The notes under the pieces were generated by a model that did no database searches, was not told the DNA's origin, and saw only the letters and a program-made list of their open reading frames with translations. A program made the position numbers and the translations under genes. From NCBI RefSeq assembly GCF_910592395.1, contig NC_088314.1, forward strand, positions 1,674,001 through 1,738,000: DNA of 64,000 bases, written 5' to 3'. Shown piece after piece: positions 13,641 through 25,190 of this stretch; position 1 is the first letter of the stretch; every line of letters starts with the position of its first letter. This DNA is from Lineus longissimus (Eukaryota > Nemertea > Pilidiophora > Heteronemertea > Lineidae).

Positions 13641-13798
13641 AGAGGTGGCTGGATTATATAATTCGAGACAGAGTTAATCCGTATACCAGTATTCAGAGGT
13701 GGCTGCATTGGACATCGTGTTCAGGCGTATTTAAGAGGTGGCTGCATAGTTGTCAGGCGTTTTATTCAGAGGTGGTCTATTGGACAGGCTGCATTGGA
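13641..13798 (+). repeat. AGAGGTGG repeat upstream of the alternative first exon
   Basis: Four copies of AGAGGTGG, mostly followed by CTG(C/G)AT, start at about 13641, 13695, 13734 and 13768, with partial GGACAGGCTGCATTGG copies. The array ends about 40 bases before the ATG at 13838, so it sits where a promoter would be. Confidence 0.5.
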
Positions 13799-13837
13799 AA
13801 TTCTTGTTTGTTTCGTGAGGAGTTCTGATCATTTATA

Positions 13838-13891
13838 ATGGAGGAGAGCGGTAATGCTAAACTGCTGGGTGAGATGATCGACAAAATGAAG
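13838..13891 (+). CDS. PLEKHG7: Alternative first coding exon of the PLEKHG7-like gene
   Basis: ATG at 13838 opens MEESGNAKLLGEMIDKMK and ends in phase 0 at a GTAGGC donor. This fits the phase-0 acceptor of the exon at 14499. No acceptor-like tract lies close upstream, and the preceding 200 bases carry four copies of AGAGGTGG, so it looks like a promoter-proximal first exon. The upstream exons at 7218 and 9016 are also phase 0 and can splice to 14499 instead, implying two promoters. Confidence 0.55.
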
Positions 13892-16800
13892 GTAGGCTAG
13901 CCACGATTTGAGTATGTCACATGGTTTGTTTGCGGGTTAAATGACCACACGACATGCCATGTCGAGGATGATCACAGCTCCAAATTCATGTTTCTTGTAC
14001 TTCATCTTTCGCGAACGATTTTGTACGATTTCTCACATCAAACAAATTGTGAAACAAGCTCTCGCAGCAATGAAAATCGTAATCACTACGCCGTAAAAAC
14101 TCATCTCCATGTTTGTTAGATAACGATTGAAGTTGAATTTCATTCTGCGGTGCTAATCAGTGCATTTCAGCTAGGATTGGCAGTGTTGCCCTGGTTTCAA
14201 CACTGTCGTATATTCAGATAACAATCTTAAAAGCTGCTAGTTGTCTTTTATATGCTTTTTGTAAACACAATATGTTTGAGAGGATCGCCTACAGTTTCTT
14301 GTTTCCCGCAACGACGAAAACCGGCTTGACGTACCGATGTACACCATCTGTAGTTGGTGTAACTGTAATCAAACGTTTCTTCTTTCAGTGGGATATCGTT
14401 CCACTCGTGGTACTTCCTAGGCTTAGAAATCAAGACCAAGCTTCAGCTTCTTTCTTACCATAGTGGTTTCTCATGTCTCTTTTACTCTTATTTTTCAGAC
14501 ATTTGGAGACGTTTCACCGACGAGCGTGTCACCGGAGGTGTCGCCAGCAAACTCATGTGATGAGAGCGAAGACTCACAAGGGTAAGAAGGCTGTGTTTTA
14601 TCGCGAAGCTCTTCTCTTGGTGTGTTCGAGGACTATCATCAGATTCCCTTTAACAATATAGGAAGTGCCGTATACCGTCCCTTCTGCAGCTCCTTTCCAG
14701 TCACACGCGCTCCATGTGCATGTTGAAACTTGCAATTTATGTCTTTGTTCTTGACTAACGACGTTCCAAGGATAGGTGGCCGCTGTACAGTTAAGTCTAA
14801 TCGGACACTAGAGTTGCTGGTATAATGCCCGCGTCAATAGCATGTTTTATGAATAATCATTAGATGGAAGCCATATGCAACGATCGGTTCATGTTGTTCA
14901 TTAGTAAGGGAAAAACTAGTCGTGTTTCCTTTACGTGAAACCTTACGCTCTGCAGCCGCGCCCTAATTATTTCGTCTACTCCTTGATACAGCCATGATAT
15001 GGCAATATTCTACGCAATTTTACACAATTATATTGTTCCTTCGCTTCTCACTCGGAACTGTCTCTGTGTACATAACTTCCAGTGAGGGGGTCAGGTCCGC
15101 CCGTCACGTGACTAAACCTCTTAGATTATAAGGCCATCAACTTCATCACAGCGATCCCCTTATCACAATAGCATCATCACGAATAATACCGCCCCATCAC
15201 AACCAAATTACCACCTATAAGTAGATCGCTTATTTATTTAGCCGTTTAACCGATGCTTTGTCCTCCTGAGTATGTTTGAGAAGAGGGTAAACGTCATTGT
15301 CTGCCGAACATTTACACTCCCTACGCCAAGTCAAACCTTTAACGCCACAAGTTTAGATAACTGACTTGTTAGACACAGAGATTAAATCAGCCGATCTATC
15401 TCGTGGCGTCATTAAAATTGCGGCCAAATGAGATACAACTACGTCATGTTCATTTACCTAGAGATCAGACAAAATCGATCAAATTGCTAATCATGCCCGT
15501 CCTCCTCGCTTAGCAAGATGTCTGGCGTCTGTCTACGTGAACAATGAATTACGGGGTTAATAGGAATATACATGAGGATACAGGCCGAGATTGGATTCAC
15601 AGGATGCCTGAAGAACTAATGCCAGTAATGGGGGATCGTGTCCTGAGGAGTGTCTGATGAGTTTGACCGGCAAGGAGTGGCTAATATTGGTACTTACTTA
15701 GTATGGGGTGATGGCTGGGAGATCCTGTTTGTGTCTGCTTTGGTTTCTTCTTATTTAGGAACGGAATTACGACTACCTGTTCTGTAGTGTCTATTCCTCA
15801 AACTCTGTCATTTGGTAGACGACGACGTACAAGGTACCAACGAGCTTCGAGAATGTCTATCCACCTTTTAGTTTATTACAGCCAGTGTCCATTTCCTTTG
15901 GAGAGTAACTTCTCACTAGGCAGGTCCTCTTTACGCCTCTGACCAAAGTTCTTTATCTCTTTTCCTTTCCAGACAAGGCCACTCGCGGTTACGGCGGAGG
16001 CGTAGTTCGGTCGACCTCGGGATGCAGGTGTACCCCGGTGACCTCCTCATGCAAGAACATCACAAGAAAATACTGACAAAACGAAACACAATAGCTGACT
16101 TTGCCAGCACCAAAAGTCTTCATCACGGGTCAACGGTCAGTCTCGCGGACCAGAACGGTACGTATGAGCGTAGGGGAAGTGTCTTACCTTAAGGTCAAGC
16201 GTAGAAGCAAAGCTTTCCTTGTTTCGTTCATCTATCTTCGGTAACTTCTTTCGATCTTTTCCGTATAGTTAACAACCAAACACAGATAAGCACATGGTCC
16301 TGGACTAATTCATCTCTCCTCTACTATGTTTTATACAATAAGACCAATAAAAGCAAGAATACCTGAAAACAGCATCTCATGTACGTCTTGGTCACCTTGT
16401 ATCCTTCCATATTGCAGACCCAAAGAAAGTCAAGAATTCCTTTTCCTTTCTGAAGCTCATTGATAAAAAGACCCGCTCGAAGGAATGTTTAGCGGAGCTG
16501 GAGGAATCATTGGGGAAACTGAAGGGGTCAGAGTTCAAGGACAACCATCTAGCAAGCTATAAGGTTAGTGGAGACCCTGTTCAGTATGCGTTGTAGACCA
16601 TTAGCTGTCACCGACTGTTTAATAACTTATAGGTCCATTAGCCTCGAAGTTGTTATTCTCTAATAGCGTCTGATATATCAGAGCCGATACTGGGCCCGGC
16701 TGTTCAACGACGAATCAGTCACTAACTGGGCGATAATTTTAGCTTATAGGATTAAGTCTACTAAGTTAATGCCTCGTTAATGATATAACTTGTTTTGAAC

Positions 16801-19800
16801 TACCGGGACCATACTGGTAACTTTGGATGACTTCGTTCCTGGATGCTTGCATGACTTACATGTATATTTGGACGAACACAATCAGACAACAAATCTTAAA
16901 CCTCAACAGCTTTAGTAGATGGCTTTAAGTTTCTGAAAACAAGTACCCGATACTCCCCCTGAGATGTTGCCAATTGGATTAGCGTACGTCTATCTTAGCC
17001 ATAGCAGTAAGCCCAATCTACGTGACTTATGTCGCAGTCTTATTCTTGACCTTTCATAAGACACGGTCACAATCTCCCCACTGTCACGAAATTGACGTCT
17101 GCGTTTATCAGGTGACTGCTCGAGAGACATTTATGTCGTGTATGATTTTGCATAGACAAGTTGATGCGATGAGTGGTTTTACCACAGATCTTTTGCCATC
17201 AGCTTAGGCTGTACCTAGTTGGCCTATCACGTTTCCGGGGATGCATCTGGGTGAAATCGGCGTGCGAAATTTGTATTGGCATCACAGTGCGGAGGCGTAG
17301 GTCTCGTATTATCCTAGTCAGTCCATCACTCTAAAGTGGTTATATCGGTGTAATAGGAAATTCATATCAGGGAAGGAGCGTCCCGGGTTTAGTGGACAGA
17401 TATTAAGATAGGGCTTGGGTCTATAGAACACTGCCAATCTACCGGGATATACATGTACTCGGGAAGAGCATATTCATGAAAACAATAGATATTGTTACGC
17501 GTCACCTTTTGAAAGGCAGAATATACAATTTCAAGAACCTTTGCTCGAGTGCATTTAGCAACTTGGTGTGAAAAGGTAAATGAGGTTCGTCTCGGGTTGA
17601 ATTGGCCTTCTCATAAGATGATACATGTCTTTTCGAACTTATTTGAACTGCATGTCATTACTAAATATTACATTCTGGCTCTGTTTCTTGTGTTATTCCA
17701 GTCCAGGTGGTTTAACTGTACCTGGATATTTATTCCATAACTTGCAATTGATGTTACTTGAAACCTCGCTAATGATGCAAACGGCCTTGGGGCCTTGATG
17801 CTCAAGGTCCTTACCCTTTGAACGGGCTTTCGATTCAAGGGCGATTCGTTTTATAGAACTAATTGGACCCCAAAATTTGCTGGATGCGCAGCAAAACCTC
17901 ACGTAAATAGCCTTCTTGAATATCACGACGGTCACCCGTAAAAATAAACAAAGCGTATCTCGTAAACAAAGATTTACTTCTATGAATGCTGCTGGTATGT
18001 TTGCTGTAAATACAATATCATCAAGTCTATTCACAATCTGTAGATTCACCCTGTTTTCATGAGCTCGTTACCTTATCTCGGTTACATTATTTTTGTATTA
18101 TTATGAGACAAAAGACCAAGATCCAAGTCTATCTCTTTTTAGGATGTGCATTGGTCCGATCTGATAGCTAGTCGAGACGAACAAGGGGACCCGATGAGGA
18201 TCTCAGAAACCGAGCGGAAAAGACGGGAGGCAGTCTGGGAGATATTCAAGAGTGAACTGATCTTTCTTATTGATCATTTAATGGTGCTAAAACATGTAAG
18301 TCGAGCGACAGGAACAAGTGAAACAAGTTCTTATATCCGACGAGTTACGTGCCCATCCTTACCCCATGGATGCCATCGCAGCGATTAGTAACAAAACACA
18401 CAGTGAAACAGTTGCAGAAAATCTCGACCTCACGATTACTCCGTTCCAATGCTGGTAGTGAATTTATTGACTAGATAGTGTCTTTGAGCCAGAACAGAAT
18501 GCAAAACGAGTCCATTCGATGAGTCCGTTTCGGCAATGATGGCAACGATGAACAGGTTTTGCGTCTTATCAGCAGTGTATGACCGTTTTCACTCGGATGT
18601 TCCTGCACCAAGTATGTGGTGCGGTCGATGCCGTGACACGTAACATGCTGTGGTTTTAGTGGAGCAGTTTACATTCTCGTTTTCTTTTCAGTGTTTCATG
18701 GAGCCGATGAAACAGTTACAAGTTGACGGACATCTCATGTATAGCGAGCCTCAGGATTTGTTAGGAAACTTGGATGAACTTTGTTACGTAAGTTAATAAA
18801 GTCAGTACAAATACAAAAAACACTGGGAAACGCAAGCCCCTCTCTTCCTTAATCAGTTTAGGATGCTTTCATCCTAGTACTGTCTGACATCATCTGAAAA
18901 CTTCTTTTAATCACCCTTTCAGGTTAGTTATACATTCTGTCGCGATTTCATCTCGTTATTACTGAAGGATATGAGTCCATCCAACTTCGGGAGCACGTCC
19001 GTACTTGTTAAGGCCTTTAAAAGGGTGAGTGGTAATTGTATTGCGTTTCGCTGCAAATCCTTTCCTAATTCCCCATAGTTTGGTCATAGAATGACTGTAA
19101 ATTACGATCATCGCCGTCATGAACCATCCGTCTTGCTCGAACGCACTGAGCAAAGATTCTCTGAGATTTCCTTCATAAAGTCCTCAACCTATCATTTGAA
19201 ACACACTATTTTGTTTTCCGCAGTTTGCTCAACATTCCAAGAACGGTGAGGTCTATCATACCTACTGCCTCAACTACACCAATGCACTCAACTACCTGGA
19301 GCAGATGAGGAAGAACGAGGACTTCTGTGAATTTGAAAAGGTACTTGACAACCTGTTCATGTCAAACTGTATCTTAAGATTATACCAGTGCTAATGGGGT
19401 AAAAGTTAGGCAAAGGCCCAATTCTGGCCCATGATGCCTTAATGATGATACTGATGATGATACTGATGATGATGATGAAGAAGTAACAATGTAGTTTCGT
19501 GGTTTTCTTATATCGTCAAGATAAGTGATCTATAAAACCCCCAGTACAGTAGCGGTGTTGTCTTCTTCAACAAAAACACTTGTAAAACCGGTTCTGTACT
19601 GCTAGTAGTGTCAGGGCACAACCCCTTCGCAAGATGTCGTCGTGTAACCAATGATCAGAAGGAGAAATAATGCATAATGCTAAAACCTTGACGAGTCGTA
19701 TATATTCACCTTGCCACCAGTCCTCAAGATTACGGTAAACTCATCTTTTCCCTTCTCATTCCTTCAGTGGTGCGAGACGGATCCGCGATGTAAGCGGTTG

Positions 19801-22800
19801 CAGCTGACAGATCTCCTAGTGGCTCCAATGCAGCACTGCACCAAGCTCCCACTCTTACTCAACAACATAAGGAAATACACCACAGATCCTGACGAGAAAC
19901 AGCAGTTGACGGAGTCATTGAGCAAAACGGAATCATACTTAAGTAAGTTAGAGATGGATTCCGACATTATCATGCGCAAAGGCTTCTACATGCATTTTAC
20001 TGATTCCAAACAAAAGTAGTAGCACCTGCGAAGACCAAGTGCAGCTGTCACCGAATTTCGTTTTGGTGTGGTTTTATCACCATTGAAATACCCCATAGAA
20101 GATGTAGAGTCGATAGATGTTTGCGGTGGTAGGTGATCAGCATCAACAGAAATTTGTCAAAACCCTATTGATATTGTTTGTGAAGCCAAACAATTATTGA
20201 TTATGCTCTGATTTCTCTTCCTAGAAAGCTTAGAGGAGAAGATGCGATGGCTCAAGAACTTTGAGAGGGTACAAGAGATCCAGCACCAACTCGTATGGCA
20301 GCCCATCCACGAGATGGATCCCAGGGTTTACATACCGGAGTTCCTCAAACACACTCTTGGGCGACAACCATGTGAGCGGTTACTGGCAAGTCCCAAGAGG
20401 CAACTGATACACGAGGGACAGCTTATGATGATGGGTGAGTTGTAGGTTCCTGCAGTACAATCGACAAGTTAGTCATTTAAGACATGCAGAACTCCTGAAG
20501 AATTAGACTAATAGATTTGAAACGTCACTATTGGAAACTCTTCTCCACCAGTGGTTGTAATGACCTACCCATCCACAGCTGAAGTTATACCAAGGCCTGA
20601 GAAACGTAATGTACAAGAAGGTGATCAATCTGAATGTAACTGTTTTGTTTTCAGAGAGTTCCAAACCAGCTGACGTGTTTGTGTTCCTGTTCGACGATAT
20701 CCTGTTGCTGACCAAGACCAAGGGGAGCAAGCCAACCAGGAAGGTGAGTGAATGGTTTATCAAAACATCGCTGCAGCCGAAATGCTCGGCAGGCAGTGCC
20801 GTCCTAATGCTTAGCCATAGATCAGTGAAGTTGGGTTGATAGGTCTACTCCCAGACAGGTGTACTGTTGGCATCATAAGTTAGTATCGCGGCCCAGGTCT
20901 ATCCATATTCTAGAATATAAATGGTCGACTGGTTGATGACAGGCTTCAGCCCCAAAGACAGTCTTATACCTTAAGAAGGTATTAAGAGTTCGAAGTGTTC
21001 ACCTAGTAGACGGACGTCTACCAATTGGAGCTTTTGTATAAGTACGACTACATGTACTCGAGTGGTTCCGAGAGTGTACTTGCATTAGGGCGTCTTGGAT
21101 CGATCTTTCTCACGAGATCAAGTAGAGAGAACGATTCCGCTTTGCAGCACTCGGCGTTCTCTAACTGTCCAGTTTCCTGATGCCAATATGAATCTCCCTT
21201 TCCGACATGTTTCATGGTACTAATCTAATGTATGTCGGAATAGATGAATACATTGAACTTGTTTGTCCACATGACCTAATGTTTCGGTGTAATTTCCTTT
21301 CATGTTCACAGTCGGTAAGTAAGAGGTGTAAACGTGCAAAATGTGTTTGTTTTAACAAATGTGATAATTTCTCATTATGTTCATCCCTATTTCATTTCTT
21401 TATGTTCGTGTGATAGAACGATAGAAGTTGGAATATCGTAGCTAAGAGAATGTTCCTCCGCTTTTCTGGCTGTTATTATGGGATCGTTTTGCTAGTTTGA
21501 AGATGTGGCTTATATCCCTTGCAGTGTTTGCCATTTGGGAAAACAATTAGCCCTGCTACTTTCATACTCCATATCAGCGTTGTGCCATCATACTCGTCCA
21601 CGCATCATTCTCGTCCACGCATCATACTCGTCCACGCATTATTACAGAAACTTTGTGAAATGTTGAACTTATAGAATAAGAATAGGCCTAGTTCGTGTCG
21701 ATGCCCGTTCTGATATTGACCTGTAACTTCTTTCCCGCAGGCTGGGAGGCTCTCTCTTGATAACTGGGTGCGTAGGAGCCAAATGTTGAGGCATGGAATT
21801 GTTATGGTTTAACAAATTAGTGTCGAAGTTGGTGACGCATGAACACGTGGTTTATTGTACGGTGTGGGGGATGAAGTCATATCATCAATGTCAAATCTTG
21901 TCATGAGGACTAACATTATCCCATTAATCTATCCCAAATTCCTCGGTTAAAGTTCATGGAGAAGGGACGTGGTGTCCTGGTGTAACACAATTTGCTGTAC
22001 GTTGTTTTTGGAGCTGTTCTGGGGGCACAATTACTTTTAGCTGTTCAAAGAAATAACGCAGTCCACGTATGTTCTTCTCTAAAACAACAAGAAAACAACA
22101 GTGTGTTAGATGTTGTTACAGTAACACCCGTCTTGTACCGGTATTCAGTTCATTTGTCAAGTGTAATTTTTATGTTATGTCATTTTGTGAAGTGTCTTTT
22201 TTATGTTGAAAGATGCACTTTTCGCACCCTGTATCTCAAATGCTCTTGTCCGTCTGTAGTTTACTATGATTGTGACTTTGTCGCTGCTTGAGGGTACGTG
22301 GGTCTTGTGGGTTCAATTTTTCGTTCGTGTTGATGAGTGACAGATTAAGCAAATTCAGATTAAATCGCCTGTTACCTGAGAGCCTTAAACATTTGGGAGA
22401 AAATATGGGAGCGGGCGATTAAGATGAAACATGATATTGCAGAGGAAGTGGTCATAAATACCTTTTTCCAATATGCCCCCGAACGCAGTTACCATCAGCT
22501 GTTGTACGAAGAAGAGAAAGAACAACCCCTGTCTCACTTAAACATCTAAGCTCAAACGTCCATTTTGGTTTGTCTCCCCTCTCTTTTGAGACCCAGGGTT
22601 GGGTCAGTCTTAGGGCACACAAAACCTCTTCTGAAGAGAACTCTTTATAATGTTGACGCGCGATTTCAGAAGAAAAGGCTGACACCGATGAGAAAGGTCC
22701 TTCTATCATGAAAATATTTGCATTTGAGATAATCTTATCCGAATGTGCTATTTTAGAAATCGTCGATCGCGGCGCCACCAGCAGACACCATGACTCCTTC

Positions 22801-23955
22801 CGGTACCAATAAGGTGCAAACTGACCAATCGCTGATCGTCTACAAGCAGCCAATCGCCCTTGACCGGTTCACAATACACGATGTAGGACACCACGAAGCG
22901 TCAGGTAGGCAGTTGCGCACCCGAAACAATTTCTATGACTTTATGTTAGAGGAGATTCGGCTTAATCAAAAGTAATGTTAAAGAACGCTGATGGAGAGCT
23001 TTCCATCGAGTGGTCACAGCACATTTGGATATTTCTCGGCTGATAGCCTTGCGATTACGCTACGCTGATAGCCTATCCTTTACTTGCTCAAATGAACAAT
23101 CTTCTGTGTTTCAGTGAATGGTTTGAAACATGCATTTGTATTGGTGCAGATTAGCCGATTTCAACAGATCATTGGTGTCTATACCCTGCAGGCAGCAACT
23201 GACGCCATTAAGGTATGTAGCTCCTCCTATCGGCCTCAAATCGTATTACATTTGCTAGATTAAGAATTCAAAGTTCGAGATGATTTGGCGTGACTTTGTC
23301 TTCTTTAGGCGTAGTTCTCGTTGAGTAGTTGGCTTGCAATATGTCTGTAATTTCTCCTGCGAGTAGTAATGTTATGCGTTTATTCCAGGCGACGTGGTTG
23401 CAGCACCTTCGAGAGGCTAAGGAGAGATACAAAGACAAGATGATGCATGCACAGCAAGACGATGGGAAGAACAAGAAAAAGTCACCAAGGATGCTGCTAA
23501 AGCATCTGAATCTTCATCCAAATCTCACACACCTTAAACAACATCAGCACAAGAAGTCCGCATCCATATCGCAGTGCCAAGAGCCCACCGGCAGACAGAG
23601 CCCACCAACACCCAAGAATACAAGCAGTCCGTCATCAAGCAGTCCCGAGGAAGTCCGGGCGAACCATGTGCAACACAACGGCGAACGGAACCACCTCCCG
23701 CCCAGGTCGCCTTCACAGAAGAACTCGACTTATTCCAGTCCTCAACGGCAGGAATCCATGCCAATGCAGTCGACGCCTCCACTCACCCCGCCAATGGACT
23801 CTCCTCTCATGTCACCCTTGCCCCTAACGATCACGAACTCGTTGGACGTTCAACACACGATAGAAGAAGACTCGACGAGACCTCGGCCACCGAGGCTCCA
23901 GCATTTGAAGAACTGCCAAACGAAATCTAAGTCAATAGATACGGTGTATCTATGA
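13838..23955 (+). CDS. PLEKHG7: PLEKHG7-like RhoGEF (DH-PH protein), short isoform, 14 exons
   Basis: Coding exons: 13838-13891, 14499-14581, 15973-16157, 16418-16563, 18143-18295, 18692-18787, 18923-19024, 19224-19340, 19768-19942, 20225-20434, 20655-20743, 22757-22904, 23115-23212, 23389-23955. All junctions are GT-AG, phases agree throughout, and the total is 2223 nt (740 residues). A Ser-rich N-terminus is followed by a DH domain (about residues 175-390; conserved helix LTDLLVAPMQHCTKLPLLLN), a PH domain (about 410-570; DVFVFLFDDILLLTK strand and C-terminal helix ATWLQHLREA), then a Pro/Ser-rich basic tail. DH domains load GTP onto Rho GTPases at membranes, with the PH domain assisting. 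The fragments WCETDPRCKRLQL and YHTYCLNYTNALNYLEQMR point to the PLEKHG7 branch rather than PLEKHG5. The family is confident; the exact orthologue is from memory. The usual QR..(K/R)Y of the last DH helix is here QH..KL. Confidence 0.85.
19442..19482 (+). repeat. GATGAT/GATGATACT microsatellite
   Basis: An imperfect run of GATGATACT and GAT units lies in the intron between exons 19224-19340 and 19768-19942. Confidence 0.7.
21585..21640 (+). repeat. Short 20-bp tandem repeat
   Basis: Three consecutive units of CATCAT(A/T)CTCGTCCACG type lie in the intron that holds the candidate microexon at 21741. Confidence 0.65.
21741..21767 (+). CDS. Candidate 27-nt cassette microexon in the PH domain
   Basis: A strong acceptor (CTTCTTTCCCGCAG) and a GTGCGT donor enclose 27 nt reading AGRLSLDNW in phase 0. 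It lies in the 2-kb intron between exons 20655-20743 and 22757-22904. Inclusion would add nine residues to the PH loop after GSKPTRK without shifting the frame, introducing a basophilic-kinase-like site (GRLSL). Confidence 0.4.
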
Positions 23956-24367
23956 TTGAGGCTGGTAACAGATTCTATCAGAGTCTAATCAAGTGGCAAT
24001 GACATTTTACTAAGTGCATTCAACGATACTTATACAGGAGGATTTTCGAATTCTGAAATGGATAAATTCTCAAAACCTGCTCTCTATGCTGCTCCCAAAC
24101 ATTGGTACTTTAGCTATGACCAATCAGTGAGACCCTTGATGGAGCTGACCTGGCGTGACAGGTCAAATGTGCTCTTATACGGCTGATGTGTTCATTGACG
24201 TTTTTCAGTTACCGATGTGCACGCGGTTCGACAATGGCTGATGTGATTATTTCTATTTCAGGGAAAACTAAAAAACTATTTTGGTTTTTCGCCGGAAGAG
24301 TAAACATTACCAAGTCATATCATCATAATGGTTTGGACTCCGTATAGTAAGCATGGATTATTGTACA

Positions 24368-24373
24368 AATAAA
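24368..24373 (+). terminator. Polyadenylation signal of the PLEKHG7-like gene
   Basis: AATAAA about 410 bases after the stop codon at 23953-23955, on the same strand. It gives a 3' UTR of roughly 430-460 nt. No earlier canonical signal was seen. Confidence 0.6.
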
Positions 24374-24964
24374 GAACAAAACATAATCAGTTGTGCGGCA
24401 TTGTAAAAAAGTGTGGTACATGTAATTTCATCCTGTGATCAACTACAACCACGTCCCTTCGTGTTGTCCAGCATTGCTTCTCATACAAAAAGTAACCAAA
24501 GGATGCAGGCTGTAGTTTGTGGGGACTGTTCTTCATTTATCACCGATCTTGTGTAAATCATCCATGACGTCACAGCAAGCGAAATTGCGTCAAACGTATG
24601 CAATTTTGATTGAAAAGATGTAAATAGACCGGGAACGAACTGTGATAATGCTGTATTGTAAATAGCCCAATATACTCCCCAATTTCGTGGGGACTCTAGT
24701 TTTATGTGAGCAAGTTGTACTCCTATGCCAGACTTTACGTGAGTGTCAAAACCTTCCTTAGGTCATTTGTAAAATGTGTACCCAATGAACTGGTGCTCGG
24801 AGGAGTTTATTATCATCAATGACTTCTTCTGTTATATGACTTATACATAGAGAGACTGAGTCACAATCATAGTTTCCGCTCCTTAATGTATCTTTGTGAT
24901 AACTGTCATTCGGTGTATAGGCCCTCAGCTGACATAGTGTGTATTATTTTAAAGGAAGTGACTA

Positions 24965-25190
24965 CTTGGCAAGCCCGGCTTACCAAACAGCGACTTTTCT
25001 TGTCCTGAATGGAGAGCCGAACTCATTAATATTAAAGTAAAGTCTCCAGCTCGCCAAACAGGGTAGATTTTTTACCTGTTTGGCAAGCCCGGCTGGCCTA
25101 ACAGGGTGGCTTTTTAGTGCTGTTTGGCAAGCGGCTCTCCAAACAGGACAAAAAAAGATGCCTGTTCGGCGAACGGCTTGCCAAATAGAC
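24965..25190. repeat. Array of self-complementary TTGGCAAGC-CCAAACAG units
   Basis: At least four units read TGTTTGGCAAGC followed by GGCT and CCAAACAG or variants, at about 24965, 25076, 25121 and 25160, with a half-unit near 25050. Each unit is an inverted repeat (for example TGTTTGG and CCAAACA arms). Spacing of the last three is about 40-45 bp. It lies 600 bases downstream of the PLEKHG7-like polyadenylation signal. Confidence 0.7.

Noticed and set aside
20655-22757. PLEKHG5 as the identity of the RhoGEF
   Set aside because: Recognisable fragments of the DH domain (WCETDPRCKRLQL, YCLNYTNALNYLE) look closer to PLEKHG7. An alignment would decide.
23534-23930. Two long frames overlapping the last PLEKHG7-like exon
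   Set aside because: They are shadows of the Pro/Ser-rich coding tail in other frames.
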